A stretch of 64,000 nucleotides of DNA from G963668185 sp963668185. GTDB lineage: Bacteria > Chloroflexota > Dehalococcoidia > Lucifugimonadales > G963668185. Below, in pieces: positions 22,992-32,214 of the stretch (its first letter is position 1; every line of letters begins with the position of its first letter). Made by a program: the position numbers and the translations under genes. Under the pieces are notes generated by a model, which did not search any database, was not told where the DNA came from, and saw only the letters and a list, made by a program, of their open reading frames with translations. The stretch covers positions 372,001-436,000 of the forward strand of contig OY764162.1 in assembly GCA_963668185.1 (NCBI GenBank), in the 5' to 3' direction.

Positions 22992-24368
22992 GTGTACACG
23001 GATAGACTTCTGCCCCATGACCCGGACGCCGAGGAGTCGGTCATCGGCTCCCTGCTGATCGATCCTGAGTCGCTCAACCGCGTCTCTTCGTTCCTCTATC
23101 CGATGGACTTCTACGTCTCCAAGAACCGCTGGTGCTACGAGGGCGTCCTGTCGCTGTTCAGCCGCGACGAGTCCGTGAACCAGGTGACGCTCGCCCACGA
23201 GCTCTCGCTCCAGGGCCGGCTCGAAGAGGCCGGCGGCGGCGACTACCTCGGCCATCTCGTCGCCACGGTCCCGACCTCCGTCCACATCGAGCAGTACGCC
23301 CGCATCGTGCGCCAGTGCTCCGTGATGCGGCAGTTGATCGCCGCCGCGGGCGACATCGCCAAGCTCGGCTACGAAGGCACCACCGACGTCGAGTCCACCA
23401 TGAGCAGGGCGGAGGAACTGCTCTTCAACGTCCGCACAGGCAGGGAGTCGCGGGACTTCCGCCACATCCGGGAAGTGCTCGACGTGTACATGGAGGAGTC
23501 GGCGGCGGTCCACGTAGCCGGAGACCACCACTTGGCTCCTATTCCGACCGGCTTCGACCAGATCGACCAGCTTCTCGGCGGGGGCATGCAGCGCTCCGAC
23601 ATGCTGGTGATAGCCGCCCGCCCCAGCCTCGGCAAGAGCACGTTGGCCGTGAACATCGCGCGCAACGCCGCCATGTCGGGCCAGACCGTCGGCATGTTCA
23701 GCCTGGAGATGAGCAGCGAGCAGATCGCGCTCCGCCTGCTGGCCAGCGAGGCCAACGTCAACAGCTATTTCCTGCGCATCGGCCACCTCAGCGAGAGCGA
23801 GTACCGGCGCGTGCTGGACGCCATCGGCGCGCTGTCCGACCTGCCGATCTTCATCGACGACACGCCCATACAGGGCATAGTGGAGATGCGCGGCAAGGCC
23901 CGGCGCCTGCAGGCCGAGCGCGGGCTGGACCTGCTCATCGTGGACTACCTGCAACTCATCGCCGGCAGCGGCCGGAGCGACAACCGCGTCCAGGAGATGG
24001 GCGATATCTCCCGCTCGATGAAGGGCATGGCCCGCGACCTGGACATCCCCGTGCTCTCCTGCTCACAGCTAAGCCGCGCCGTCGAGCAGCGCCCGTCGCA
24101 CCGCCCCATGCTGTCGGACCTACGCGAGAGCGGCAGCATCGAGCAGGACGCGGACGTAGTCGCTTTCATCTACCGCGAGGACGTTTACACCACGCGGGAA
24201 GACTGGGAGAAGCGCAATCCCACGGAGCAGTATCCTGAGAACATCGCGGAGTTGATCGTCTCCAAGCACCGCAACGGCCCCGTAGGCAGTGTTGACCTCT
24301 ACTTCCGGGACCGCGTTTCCAGGTTCGAAAGCGTGGAGCAGCCCGCTCCAGTAGCAACCGCGCCATAG
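22992..24368 (+). CDS. dnaB: Replicative DNA helicase DnaB
   Basis: A 458-residue DnaB from GTG 22992, chosen because VYTDRLLPHDPDAEESVIGSLLIDPE is the family N terminus and GGAGG lies upstream. N-terminal domain ~1-110, linker helix, then RecA-like domain: PTGFDQIDQLLGGGMQRSDMLVIAARPSLGKSTLAVNIARNAA (Walker A), SLEMSSEQIALRLLA, LDLLIVDYLQLI (Walker B) and LSDLRESGSIEQDADVVAFIYRE with the arginine finger region. Hexameric fork helicase. Adjacent dnaD and loader genes make a primosome cluster. Confidence 0.96.
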   Translation: MYTDRLLPHDPDAEESVIGSLLIDPESLNRVSSFLYPMDFYVSKNRWCYEGVLSLFSRDESVNQVTLAHELSLQGRLEEAGGGDYLGHLVATVPTSVHIEQYARIVRQCSVMRQLIAAAGDIAKLGYEGTTDVESTMSRAEELLFNVRTGRESRDFRHIREVLDVYMEESAAVHVAGDHHLAPIPTGFDQIDQLLGGGMQRSDMLVIAARPSLGKSTLAVNIARNAAMSGQTVGMFSLEMSSEQIALRLLASEANVNSYFLRIGHLSESEYRRVLDAIGALSDLPIFIDDTPIQGIVEMRGKARRLQAERGLDLLIVDYLQLIAGSGRSDNRVQEMGDISRSMKGMARDLDIPVLSCSQLSRAVEQRPSHRPMLSDLRESGSIEQDADVVAFIYREDVYTTREDWEKRNPTEQYPENIAELIVSKHRNGPVGSVDLYFRDRVSRFESVEQPAPVATAP

Positions 24369-24369
24369 C

Positions 24370-25056
24370 ATGGCCTTCACCGGCTTTCCAAGAGGAACGC
24401 AGTACACGCCCGTTCCGAGTCCGCTCTTTGGCCCTCTCCTGGAGCGGATAGACGACCTGAAGGAACTCAGGTGTACGCTTCGCATCATCTGGCTGATGCA
24501 CCACAAGAAGGGGCACCCGAGGCTGCTGACAGAAGCAGAGCTAAGGTCCGACCCTACTCTCGCGAGGCTGATGGGGGACACGCAGGAAGAGCGCAGCCGC
24601 GCGCTCGACGGGGCGCTGAGAGCCGCCGTTTTGCGCGGAACGTTGATCGCAGGCTCCTTGCGAAAGAACGGCGCAACCGTGAACGTGTACACGCTGAACA
24701 CCGAGGCCCACCGCAAGGCGTTCGAGGCGCGGGGCATCAGGCCGCCGTCAGCGCCCGCGCCCGCCGAAGGCGACCTGGACGACACGTGGGCGGGGAGCGC
24801 GCAGCGCCCGAACGCGTACGCGCTGTACGAGCAGAACATAGGTATGCTAACCCCGCTCGTGTCGGAGCAAATCCGTCAGGCGGAGGAGACCTATCCGTCG
24901 GAATGGATTGAAGACGCTATCAAAGAGGCAGTACGGGCCAACGTCAGAAACTGGCGCTACATCGCGCGAATACTGGAAAGATGGGAGTTTCAGGGCAGGA
25001 CAGATGGACGACCTCAGGAAGATTCTGCAACGGTTAGGCGAGAGAGCTACTACTAA
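24370..25056 (+). CDS. DnaD-domain primosome protein
   Basis: A 228-residue protein starting 1 bp after the dnaB stop. The N-terminal ~125 residues look like a winged-helix region. The C-terminal DnaD/DnaB-II domain is clear: AYALYEQNIGMLTPLVSEQIRQAEETYPSEWIEDAIKEAVRANVRNWRYIARILERWEFQG, with the YEQNIG start and the NWRYIxxILxxW end. DnaD-type proteins act in helicase loading at oriC and at restart. The end overlaps the next gene by about 50 bp. Confidence 0.88.
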   Translation: MAFTGFPRGTQYTPVPSPLFGPLLERIDDLKELRCTLRIIWLMHHKKGHPRLLTEAELRSDPTLARLMGDTQEERSRALDGALRAAVLRGTLIAGSLRKNGATVNVYTLNTEAHRKAFEARGIRPPSAPAPAEGDLDDTWAGSAQRPNAYALYEQNIGMLTPLVSEQIRQAEETYPSEWIEDAIKEAVRANVRNWRYIARILERWEFQGRTDGRPQEDSATVRRESYY

Positions 25057-26365
25057 CGGCTTCCGCGGCGAGTTTGGAGACGACGATCCCGAAACCGGGA
25101 CAGGCTGCGGCGCCTGCGGCGGCCGGGGCTGGTATGCGCCCAGCGTGCCCGTCGGACACCCGGAGTTCGGACAGGCTGTCACCTGTCGCTGCCTCGAAGA
25201 CCGGCTCACGGAGACCCGGCAGGCCCGGCTCGTTCGCTACAGCAACCTGGGCGCGCTGACGCGCTTCACGTTCGAGACGCTGGACAGGGACGGGAGGCTT
25301 GAGGGCTTCGACGGCAAAGAGAGGTTCCGCGCCGCTTACGATGCTGCCCTTGAGTTCTCGTCCAGGCCGGAAGGCTGGCTCGTACTTTCGGGCCCCTACG
25401 GTACTGGCAAAACGCACCTGGCCGCCGCCGTTTCCAACCGCCTCATCCAGAACGAGTACTCCGTGTTCTTCGTGCATGTCCCGGAGCTTCTGGACCACCT
25501 CAGGTCAGCGTACTCGCCTGCAAGCGAGACGACCTATGACGAGCTTTTCGAGCAGGTCAAGAGCGCCCCGATCCTCGTGATGGATGAGTTGCACTCCGGG
25601 AACTCCACGCCCTGGTCACAGGAAAAGCTGAGGCAACTGATAAACCACCGAGGCAACGCACAACTTCCTACGGTCATAACTACGGCCCTGCCGCTTGAGG
25701 AGTCGGATGCATACATTCGAGTAAGAATCGAGTCGGAGAGCGAGGGCAAGGTGTTCCGGCTGATAGGCCGGACACAGCAGGCAGGCTCCTCTTACGGCAG
25801 CATCGATCCAAGAATGTTGGAGCGAATGACTTTCGACACCTTCCGCCCCCGATACGGCGGCCTGTCCGATGAGCAGGAATCAGGGCTGGTCGCCGCGTTC
25901 CAAGCCGCCCGCAACTTCGCTAACGCCCCGCAGGGTTGGCTCACGCTGCACGGCGTTACGGGCTCGGGCAAGACGCACTTGGCGGTGGCTATCGCCGGTG
26001 AGCAACTCAAAAAGGGTAATCCGGCGATGTTTGCGCCCGTTCCAGAACTCATGGACAGGCTGCGCGATGCGTTCGAACCGGGCAGTGGCATAAGCTACAT
26101 GCGCTTCATGGACGCCCTTAAGAACGCACCTTTGCTGATCCTGGACGACTTGGGGCGTGAACGTCCCTCCGACTGGTCCAGGGAAATACTCTTTCAGATC
26201 ATGGCGCATCGCGACAATCTGCGTCTGCCGACCATAATCACGTCCAACAACGACTACGACAAAGACACCGGGCCGATAAGCTCAAGGATCAAAGACCCTG
26301 CGATCGGCCAGATGATCCCGCTTGGGGCCCCGGACTACCGCACCCGCGGGAGTAGGAGAGGTTGA
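25004..26365 (+). CDS. Double-module DnaC/DnaI-like helicase loader
   Basis: A 453-residue protein from ATG 25004 (AGGA upstream; longer frames lie within dnaD). An N-terminal Cys cluster (GCGACGG at 35-38, CRC at 61-63) probably binds zinc as in DnaI. Two AAA+ modules follow: module 1 with Walker A GPYGTGKTHLA (130) and Walker B ILVMDELHS (190), module 2 with Walker A GVTGSGKTHLA (317) and Walker B LLILDDLGRE (377). Each is preceded by a similar lead-in (TRFTFETLDRDGRLEGF / MTFDTFRPRYGGLSD). Normal DnaC/DnaI has one module and ~250-310 residues, so this is an internal duplication, with module 1 altered at Walker B. Confidence 0.88.
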   Translation: MDDLRKILQRLGERATTNGFRGEFGDDDPETGTGCGACGGRGWYAPSVPVGHPEFGQAVTCRCLEDRLTETRQARLVRYSNLGALTRFTFETLDRDGRLEGFDGKERFRAAYDAALEFSSRPEGWLVLSGPYGTGKTHLAAAVSNRLIQNEYSVFFVHVPELLDHLRSAYSPASETTYDELFEQVKSAPILVMDELHSGNSTPWSQEKLRQLINHRGNAQLPTVITTALPLEESDAYIRVRIESESEGKVFRLIGRTQQAGSSYGSIDPRMLERMTFDTFRPRYGGLSDEQESGLVAAFQAARNFANAPQGWLTLHGVTGSGKTHLAVAIAGEQLKKGNPAMFAPVPELMDRLRDAFEPGSGISYMRFMDALKNAPLLILDDLGRERPSDWSREILFQIMAHRDNLRLPTIITSNNDYDKDTGPISSRIKDPAIGQMIPLGAPDYRTRGSRRG

Positions 26366-26757
26366 CCGAGCCGAGGCCTGAGCCCGCCTCAGCGCCGGCC
26401 GAGACTGCCTGCACGTTCTGCGGAATCGTGGCCGGGGACGTGCCTGCCCGCGTGTTCCACGACGAAGAGGACTTCATCGTCTTCCAGAACAGGCTGACGT
26501 GGGTCCCGATCATGCTGCTCGTAGTGCCGAAAGTGCACATGAGCCAGCAGGAGTTGTGGAGGGACCGGGACCGCATGGCCCGGATCGGGGAACTGGCCGT
26601 CAGGGTTGGGGAGACGTTCTGCCCAGACGGGTTCCGGATACTGTCCAACTTCGGCAGGCTGGCGCTGCAATCGCAGCCGCACGCTCACGTGCACGTCGTA
26701 GGCGGGGCCGAGCTCGGCCCGTACGTCGTACCCCGGCAGTGGCTGGTCGGAGGTTGA
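26362..26757 (+). CDS. HIT-family protein
   Basis: A 131-residue histidine-triad protein: CTFCGIVAGDVPARVFHDEEDFIVFQN at the N terminus and the active-site triad QPHAHVHVV near the end. HIT hydrolases/transferases act on nucleoside phosphoramidates or dinucleoside polyphosphates. The start TTG at 26362 overlaps the preceding stop (TTGA), so it is the fourth gene of the dnaB cluster. LLVVPKVHMSQ matches the family's central strand. Confidence 0.85.
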   Translation: MTEPRPEPASAPAETACTFCGIVAGDVPARVFHDEEDFIVFQNRLTWVPIMLLVVPKVHMSQQELWRDRDRMARIGELAVRVGETFCPDGFRILSNFGRLALQSQPHAHVHVVGGAELGPYVVPRQWLVGG

Positions 26758-26873
26758 CTTCGACTCCTACCCCAGTACGCTTGACGTGTGCCCGCAGTCG
26801 ACGGCATCCGAAGCTACGCTGATGACGTACTATGTATGTCGGCGACCGAAGAACACGAGAAGTTGAGGATCGA

Positions 26874-28499
26874 ATGCCCGCATCGACCTGGAACTCCGAG
26901 CTTGCCGCGAGTCTAAGCACGGGGAGGCTTTTCCTGCCGGCGCTCGCCTTCCTGGCGGCGGGCTTCCTGCTGGCCGCCTGCGGATCGGGAATCTCCAGGG
27001 AAGAGCTGGACGCGACAACCTCTCCGATCAGGCAAGACGTGCAGGCTCTCGAAGCGCAGGTGTCCGCGTTGGCGGCGTCGCAGGGACAGGTCAGCGACGA
27101 GGTGTCCTCCCTGGCGGAGACCCAGGAGGACGTGAAGGCTCTCCAGGAACGGATGTCGCTTCTCATGGCCGATCTCGTCGATGCGGCCAGCGGTGACGAT
27201 GCTAGATTGGCCAGCCTCGAACAGAGCCTGTCACGGCAGCAGCAGGGATTCCAGGACATCGAGTCGCGTTTGCTCGAAGAGATAGGTGAGGCGGGCCAGG
27301 TTAGCGCGTCCCAGGCCGAGGACCTCGCCGAAGCGCTGGCCGCGCAGCAGACAGGGCTCGAACGCCTAGAAGAGCAGATTCAGGCCGCGCTCGCCACGCC
27401 GGAGCCGGTGGAGGAAGAGCCCGAGCCCGCAGGCCCGGTGTCCACGGCCAGCTATGAAGTCTGGGCGATGGACCAGTTCAACAACACGATCTACGTCATA
27501 AATCCCCAGCTTGAACTGGTAGAGACGGTCGATATCTCGGACGCCGGAGTGGAGCGCACGCACTGGCTCGACTTCACGAGTGACCACGAGTACGCGTGGA
27601 TCGCGAACACGGTCTCAGGCAATGTGGCTGTCGTAAGGGCAGAGGACCGTCAGGTGGTCGAGACGTTCGACACCGGCCCCTTCAGCCACGCCGCGGACAT
27701 CTACCCGGACGACAGCGGCGTCCTCGTTTCCGTGATCGGCACCGGCGAGCTTGTGGAGATCGTCTCTGACCACGAGACCGAGACCTTCTCGATCGGCAGA
27801 ACGCTCAAGATAGCCGAGGACCCGGCAGTGCTGGCGCGCGCCGCCGAGTTCGGCTCCACCAAGCCAATCTCGTCGGCTTTCACGAGCGACGGCAGGTACG
27901 CGTACGTGACCCTGGGCCCGGCCATCGAGGACGGGGGCTTGGTGATAGTGGACCTGGAGTCTTTCACCGTGGCCAGGGCGTTCCCACCCAATGAGGTCAA
28001 GGTGAACCTGATGAGCGTGCTGTCTGCCGACGGAAGCAAGATGTACGTCACTGGCGGATCGAGGGACACGGCGAGTTTCGTTTACGTCTTCGACACCGCG
28101 ACCCACAATCTAATCGCACAGGACGCGACTCGCGGCGCCGAGGCCCACGGAATGGCCCTGACGCCCGACGGCTCGGAGATCTGGATCACGAACAGGTGGA
28201 CGGGCAGCGTTGGCATAATCGGCACCGATGAGAACGAGTTCAAGGACAAGATCCCCTTCGTGGGAGTCGCGCCGGACCTGCTGGCAATCTCGCCGGACGG
28301 CGTCTTCGCCTTCATCCTTCTACGCGGCGTCGATCAGGAGGCAACCGGCGCAATGGCAGGGGCAGGAGAGACTCCCGCGATCGTGGTGGTGAACGTTGCT
28401 ACGAGGGAGACGGTGGACATCCTGCTTCAGGGTAAGCCCGACGAGGCCGGCAACCCCCCAGACCTGGACTACCACGGAATAGCGATCAGGGAACTTTAG
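26874..28499 (+). CDS. Lipoprotein with coiled coil and YVTN-type beta-propeller
   Basis: A 541-residue secreted lipoprotein from ATG 26874 (GAGG upstream). The signal peptide (FLPALAFLAAGFLLAAC) has lipobox LAAC with Cys36. Residues ~45-180 are a heptad-rich coiled coil (ISREELDATTSPIRQDVQAL and onward). From ~195 a seven-blade YVTN/cytochrome-d1-like propeller follows, with repeats such as YEVWAMDQFNNTIYVINPQ, EYAWIANTVSGNVAVVR, GRYAYVTLG, SKMYVTGGSRDTASFVYVFD and SEIWITNRWTGSVGIIG. Probably a surface binding protein. Convergent with mtnA, overlapping by 4 bp. Confidence 0.85.
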   Translation: MPASTWNSELAASLSTGRLFLPALAFLAAGFLLAACGSGISREELDATTSPIRQDVQALEAQVSALAASQGQVSDEVSSLAETQEDVKALQERMSLLMADLVDAASGDDARLASLEQSLSRQQQGFQDIESRLLEEIGEAGQVSASQAEDLAEALAAQQTGLERLEEQIQAALATPEPVEEEPEPAGPVSTASYEVWAMDQFNNTIYVINPQLELVETVDISDAGVERTHWLDFTSDHEYAWIANTVSGNVAVVRAEDRQVVETFDTGPFSHAADIYPDDSGVLVSVIGTGELVEIVSDHETETFSIGRTLKIAEDPAVLARAAEFGSTKPISSAFTSDGRYAYVTLGPAIEDGGLVIVDLESFTVARAFPPNEVKVNLMSVLSADGSKMYVTGGSRDTASFVYVFDTATHNLIAQDATRGAEAHGMALTPDGSEIWITNRWTGSVGIIGTDENEFKDKIPFVGVAPDLLAISPDGVFAFILLRGVDQEATGAMAGAGETPAIVVVNVATRETVDILLQGKPDEAGNPPDLDYHGIAIREL

Positions 28500-29605
28500 G
28501 CTGAGAGCCTTCCCGCTTCGGTCGGGAGCAGGGAACCGAGTCCCGCCTCGGACGCCGCGCGGACGCCGTGTTCGGTGATCACGGCAGTAACGTACCTTGC
28601 GGGCGTCACGTCGAAGGCGTAGTTCGCCGCCTTGCTGCCCTTCGGCAGCAGGTCAACCGAGCAGACTTCGCCTGACCGGGTGCGGCCTGAAATGGTCCTG
28701 ACCTCATCCGGGTCGCGCTCCTCGATCGGGATGCCCGCGACTCCGTCCGTGAGCGTCCAGTCGATGGTCGAGACGGGAGCAGCGACGTAGAACGGCACGC
28801 CGCAGTCCCAGGCGGCGAGCGCCTTCAGGTACGTCCCGATCTTGTTCGCAACGTCGCCGGCAGCCGTCACGCGGTCTGCGCCCACGATGCACAGGTCCAC
28901 GAGGCCACGCTGCATGAGGTGGCCTCCCGCATTGTCCACGATCACGGTGTGCGGCACCCCGTGATTGCCGAGCTCCCATGCCGTCAGCGCCGCGCCCTGG
29001 TTGCGCGGCCTCGTCTCGTCAACCCAGACGTGGACCGGAATGCCGGCGTCGTGGGCTTTGTAAACTACCGCTAGGGCGGTGCCCCAGTCCACGGTCGCGA
29101 TCCAGCCGGCGTTGCAGTGCGTCAGCACGTTCAGCCGCTCAGGACGTCCCTTCGCCTCCCACGCCTCACGAAGCAGCGCCAGGCCGTGCTCTCCTATCGC
29201 CTCGTTCGTTGCCACGTCCTCATCGCAGATGGCGGCCGCCTCCCGGAACGCAGCTTCGGCACGCTCGACGGGCGGCGTCAAGGACAGAGTCGAGCGCATC
29301 CGATCCAGCGCCCACCTCAGGTTCACCGCCGTTGGCCTCGTCGCGATCAAAGTCTCGTAAGCCTTGTCCAGAGCAGCGTCGGAGGAGTTCTCGAGCATGG
29401 CGAAGCAGACGCCGTACGCGGCCATAGCGCCGATGAGCGGCGCGCCCCGCACCTGCATCGCGCGTATCGCCACTGCCGCGCCGTCCAGGGAGTCGACCGC
29501 TCGCGTCTCGAAGGCGTGGGGCAGCAGCGTCTGGTCAATGATCTCGACGCTCCGACCGTCGCCGGAGGCCCATATCGACCGATAGTGTCTGCCGTTGACG
29601 TTCAT
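28496..29605 (-). CDS. mtnA: S-methyl-5-thioribose-1-phosphate isomerase
   Basis: A 369-residue MtnA of the eIF2B-like fold: RAVDSLDGAAVAIRAMQVRGAPLIGAMAAYG, LTHCNAGWIATVDWGTALAV (catalytic Cys region), VWVDETRPRNQGAALTAWEL, LCIVGADRVTAAGDVANKIGTYLKALAA (catalytic Asp region) and PFYVAAPVSTIDWTL. It converts methylthioribose-1-P to methylthioribulose-1-P in methionine salvage. No other salvage genes are adjacent. Close paralogues act on ribose-1,5-bisphosphate, but the sequence fits MtnA. Confidence 0.92.
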   Translation of the reverse strand: MNVNGRHYRSIWASGDGRSVEIIDQTLLPHAFETRAVDSLDGAAVAIRAMQVRGAPLIGAMAAYGVCFAMLENSSDAALDKAYETLIATRPTAVNLRWALDRMRSTLSLTPPVERAEAAFREAAAICDEDVATNEAIGEHGLALLREAWEAKGRPERLNVLTHCNAGWIATVDWGTALAVVYKAHDAGIPVHVWVDETRPRNQGAALTAWELGNHGVPHTVIVDNAGGHLMQRGLVDLCIVGADRVTAAGDVANKIGTYLKALAAWDCGVPFYVAAPVSTIDWTLTDGVAGIPIEERDPDEVRTISGRTRSGEVCSVDLLPKGSKAANYAFDVTPARYVTAVITEHGVRAASEAGLGSLLPTEAGRLSA

Positions 29606-29766
29606 GGCCAGAGTGTATGAAGGCCCTGAGGCACAGTCAAACGGCAGACCGTTGCTTCTGCCGGATATTGTCGCGTTGCATCCCTGCCCGTGCTATCATT
29701 CCTTGTTAAAATTTTCACATAGTTTTCCAGGTTTGCGTCAGAGCTACTCGGCGAGGGGTGAAGCGC

Positions 29767-29988
29767 ATGGCAATGTTCATCGATGTAGAAGTTGACCCCG
29801 CTGTCTCCGCAGACCCGGCGCTGGTCAGGACACTCGTTGAGGCGTGCCCTGTGGACATCTTCGCGACGGATGATGAGGGGCGACTCACGATCGTTGAACA
29901 GAACCTGGACGAGTGCACGCTTTGCGACCTGTGCAAAGACGCCGCGCCTGAGGGCGCGGTCAGGGTCATAAAGCTCTACGAGGACTAG
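29767..29988 (+). CDS. Small ferredoxin-like protein, probably one [4Fe-4S] cluster
   Basis: A 73-residue acidic protein (ATG 29767 after GAGGGGT; GTG 29758 is possible). Only four cysteines: Cys27 in VEACPVDIF and Cys50, 53 and 56 in ECTLCDLCKD. In a classical 2[4Fe-4S] ferredoxin the first motif would be full CxxCxxCxxxCP; here it keeps only the CP and the second motif lost its CP. The four remaining residues are exactly the ligands of one cluster. Located 42 bp before the CitE gene; an electron-carrier role is inferred. Confidence 0.72.
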   Translation: MAMFIDVEVDPAVSADPALVRTLVEACPVDIFATDDEGRLTIVEQNLDECTLCDLCKDAAPEGAVRVIKLYED

Positions 29989-30030
29989 GAACAGCGTTGC
30001 TCCCGAGTGAACGACCGACAGGAGGTAGAG

Positions 30031-30972
30031 ATGCCGCTGCTTGAGTACGTGCCTTCCACGATGCCGGTGGTGCAGAGGTCCGTGATGTACACACCGGGCA
30101 ACAACGCCCGGCTGATCGATAAGGCTAGGACATTCACCTCCGACCTGGTTGTGCTGGACCTTGAGGACTCGGTTGCGCCAACCGAGAAGGAGGCCGCAAG
30201 GCGGCTGGTGGGCGAGTCCACGCCGGCGGTCGCCGAGTCCGGCGCGGACGTGTACGCGCGCCTGAACGCCTGGGACACCGGGATGACCGACGAGGACCTG
30301 GAGGCGATCGTCGGACCGTCGCTCGACGGAGTCGTGCTCCCCAAGACGGAGTCCCCTGAGGACGTGCAGCGCCTTGCCGAGAAGCTCTCCAGCCTGGAGG
30401 CCAGGGCCGGAATGGAAGACGGCGCCGTGAGCGTGCAGCTTCTCTGCGAAACTGCGAGCGGCATCATTCACGCCGAGGCGAGCGCCAAGTCCTGCGGTCG
30501 CGTCAACTCCATAGTGTTCGGAGCCGTGGACTACGCGCGAGACATGCGCATCAAGCTGACGAGTGAAGGAACGATTGCGGCCCGGTCGTCGATCGCTATA
30601 GCGGCGCGGTCCGCAGGCGTCGTGGCTATCGACCCGCCGTGGCCCGCGTTCGCCGACACGGACGGGTTCGCGGAGGACTGCCGGAAGGGCAGCGCGCTCG
30701 GATACGAGGGCAGGATGCTGATCCACCCGAACCAGATCGAGCCCTCACACGCGATTTACGCTCCCCCGGAGGATGACGTCGCCTACGCGACCGAAGTGGT
30801 TGAAGCGTTCGAGAAGGCGCTCGAGCAGGGGCTGGCGTCGGTTGCCATCGAAGGCCGGATGATCGACTGGGCGGTGTACAGGGCGGAGAAGGACCTGCTG
30901 GCGAAGGTCGAGTTGATCGCGGCGAAGGAGCGCCAGAAGGCTGAGAAGAGGCGCGTACACGCCGCGGCGTAA
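30031..30972 (+). CDS. CitE/HpcH-family lyase, probable malyl-CoA or citramalyl-CoA lyase
   Basis: A 313-residue TIM-barrel C-C lyase. ATG 30031 follows GGAGG. Motifs: RSVMYTPGNNARLIDKA, DLVVLDLEDSVAPTEKEAAR (metal/substrate region), VYARLNAWDTG, VVLPKTESPEDV, LLCETASGI (metal Glu) and FGAVDYARDM (metal Asp), then GRMLIHPNQI. Family enzymes cleave or form malyl-, citramalyl- or citryl-CoA. The ATP-dependent CoA ligase genes directly downstream suggest malate + CoA + ATP to malyl-CoA, then acetyl-CoA + glyoxylate. Confidence 0.85.
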   Translation: MPLLEYVPSTMPVVQRSVMYTPGNNARLIDKARTFTSDLVVLDLEDSVAPTEKEAARRLVGESTPAVAESGADVYARLNAWDTGMTDEDLEAIVGPSLDGVVLPKTESPEDVQRLAEKLSSLEARAGMEDGAVSVQLLCETASGIIHAEASAKSCGRVNSIVFGAVDYARDMRIKLTSEGTIAARSSIAIAARSAGVVAIDPPWPAFADTDGFAEDCRKGSALGYEGRMLIHPNQIEPSHAIYAPPEDDVAYATEVVEAFEKALEQGLASVAIEGRMIDWAVYRAEKDLLAKVELIAAKERQKAEKRRVHAAA

Positions 30973-31014
30973 GGCCGGGGGAAGTCCCGGCGCAAGCATC
31001 CCAGGCGGTGACAG

Positions 31015-32214
31015 GTGAGGTTCTTCGAGTACGAATCGAAGCAGTTGTTGCGCAGTCGCGGGCTTCCCGTGGGCGACTTCAGGCTGGCGGGCGCGCCGGA
31101 TGAAGCCGCGAACGCTTCCCAGGAGATCGGGTTTCCGGTAGTCGTAAAGTCGCAGGTGCTTTCCGGCGGCCGGATGAAGGCAGGGGGAGTGGAGTTCGCT
31201 GACGACGCCGGCCAGGTCGAGGCGGCCACGGCGCGCATTCTCGACCTTGAGATAGGAGGCCAGCGCCCGGAAAAGGTCCTCGTCGAGAGCAAGTCGGACA
31301 TTGCGGCCGAGTACTACGTCGGCGTCACCTATGACGGCAACGCCAAGCTGCCCGTGGTGATCTTCAGCGACGTTGGCGGCATCGATATCGAGTCGGTAGC
31401 CGAAACGACGCCGGACCGCATCGCCAGGTTGCATTTTTCCACTCTGACGCCGTTCCCTCCCTTTCGGGCCAAGGAGCTTGTGAGCAGCCTGGGAGTGACG
31501 GGAAGGGAGCTAGGCGCGCTTACTTCGATTGTTCACCGTCTCGTGGACGTGTTCCTGCGGCACGAACTTTCCCTGGCGGAGATCAACCCGCTGGCGCGGC
31601 TCGCGAACGGTAGGTTCGCGGTGCTGGACGGCCACGTTGAGCTTGAGGACGAGGCCGTGCCCCTGCAGCGCGCCTTGCTCACGGAGCTTGGCATCCCGGC
31701 CGAGCCGAGGCAGGGAAGGGCGCCGACCGAGTTCGAGGCGCGCGGCGCGGAGGTGGACGCGAGCGACCACAGGGGCGTCGCCGGCAGGATCGTGGAGTTC
31801 GACGGGGACCTCGGTCTCGTGATCGGGGCCGGAGGGGGCAGCCTCTCGCTATTCGACTCGGTGCGGAAGTGGGGAGGCAGGCCAGCCAACTACTGCGAGA
31901 TTGGCGGCAATCCGAGCGTCGCGAAGGTCAGGGACCTGACGAAGCTCGTGCTCAGCAAGCCGGGCGTGGAAAAGATAGCCGTGATGATGAGCATCGTCAG
32001 CAACACGAGGGTGGACATCGTCGCGAGGGGGGTGATCAAGGGGGTGGTGGAGCTCGGGCTGGACCCCGCGGACGTGATCGTGGCGTTCAGGATCCCCGGC
32101 GCATGGGAAGAGGAGGGGAGGAAGATCCTCAACAAGTACGGCGTAGAGCACTACAGCAGAGACACGTCGCTCGACGGAGGGGCGAGAATCGCGGTCGAGA
32201 AGGCGAGCCGGTAG
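31015..32214 (+). CDS. Succinate/malate-CoA ligase beta subunit
   Basis: A 399-residue SucC/MtkA-type subunit from GTG 31015. ATP-grasp start MRFFEYESKQLLRSRGLPVG, then FPVVVKSQVLSGGRMKAGGV, the Mg-binding LSLAEINPLARLANGRFAVLDGHVEL and the C-terminal CoA-binding half with PANYCEIGGNPS. It pairs with the next gene (stop TAG followed directly by ATG). The companion CitE gene favours a malate-CoA ligase (MtkA) reading; ordinary succinyl-CoA synthetase is the alternative and cannot be excluded by sequence alone. Confidence 0.88.
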   Translation: MRFFEYESKQLLRSRGLPVGDFRLAGAPDEAANASQEIGFPVVVKSQVLSGGRMKAGGVEFADDAGQVEAATARILDLEIGGQRPEKVLVESKSDIAAEYYVGVTYDGNAKLPVVIFSDVGGIDIESVAETTPDRIARLHFSTLTPFPPFRAKELVSSLGVTGRELGALTSIVHRLVDVFLRHELSLAEINPLARLANGRFAVLDGHVELEDEAVPLQRALLTELGIPAEPRQGRAPTEFEARGAEVDASDHRGVAGRIVEFDGDLGLVIGAGGGSLSLFDSVRKWGGRPANYCEIGGNPSVAKVRDLTKLVLSKPGVEKIAVMMSIVSNTRVDIVARGVIKGVVELGLDPADVIVAFRIPGAWEEEGRKILNKYGVEHYSRDTSLDGGARIAVEKASR

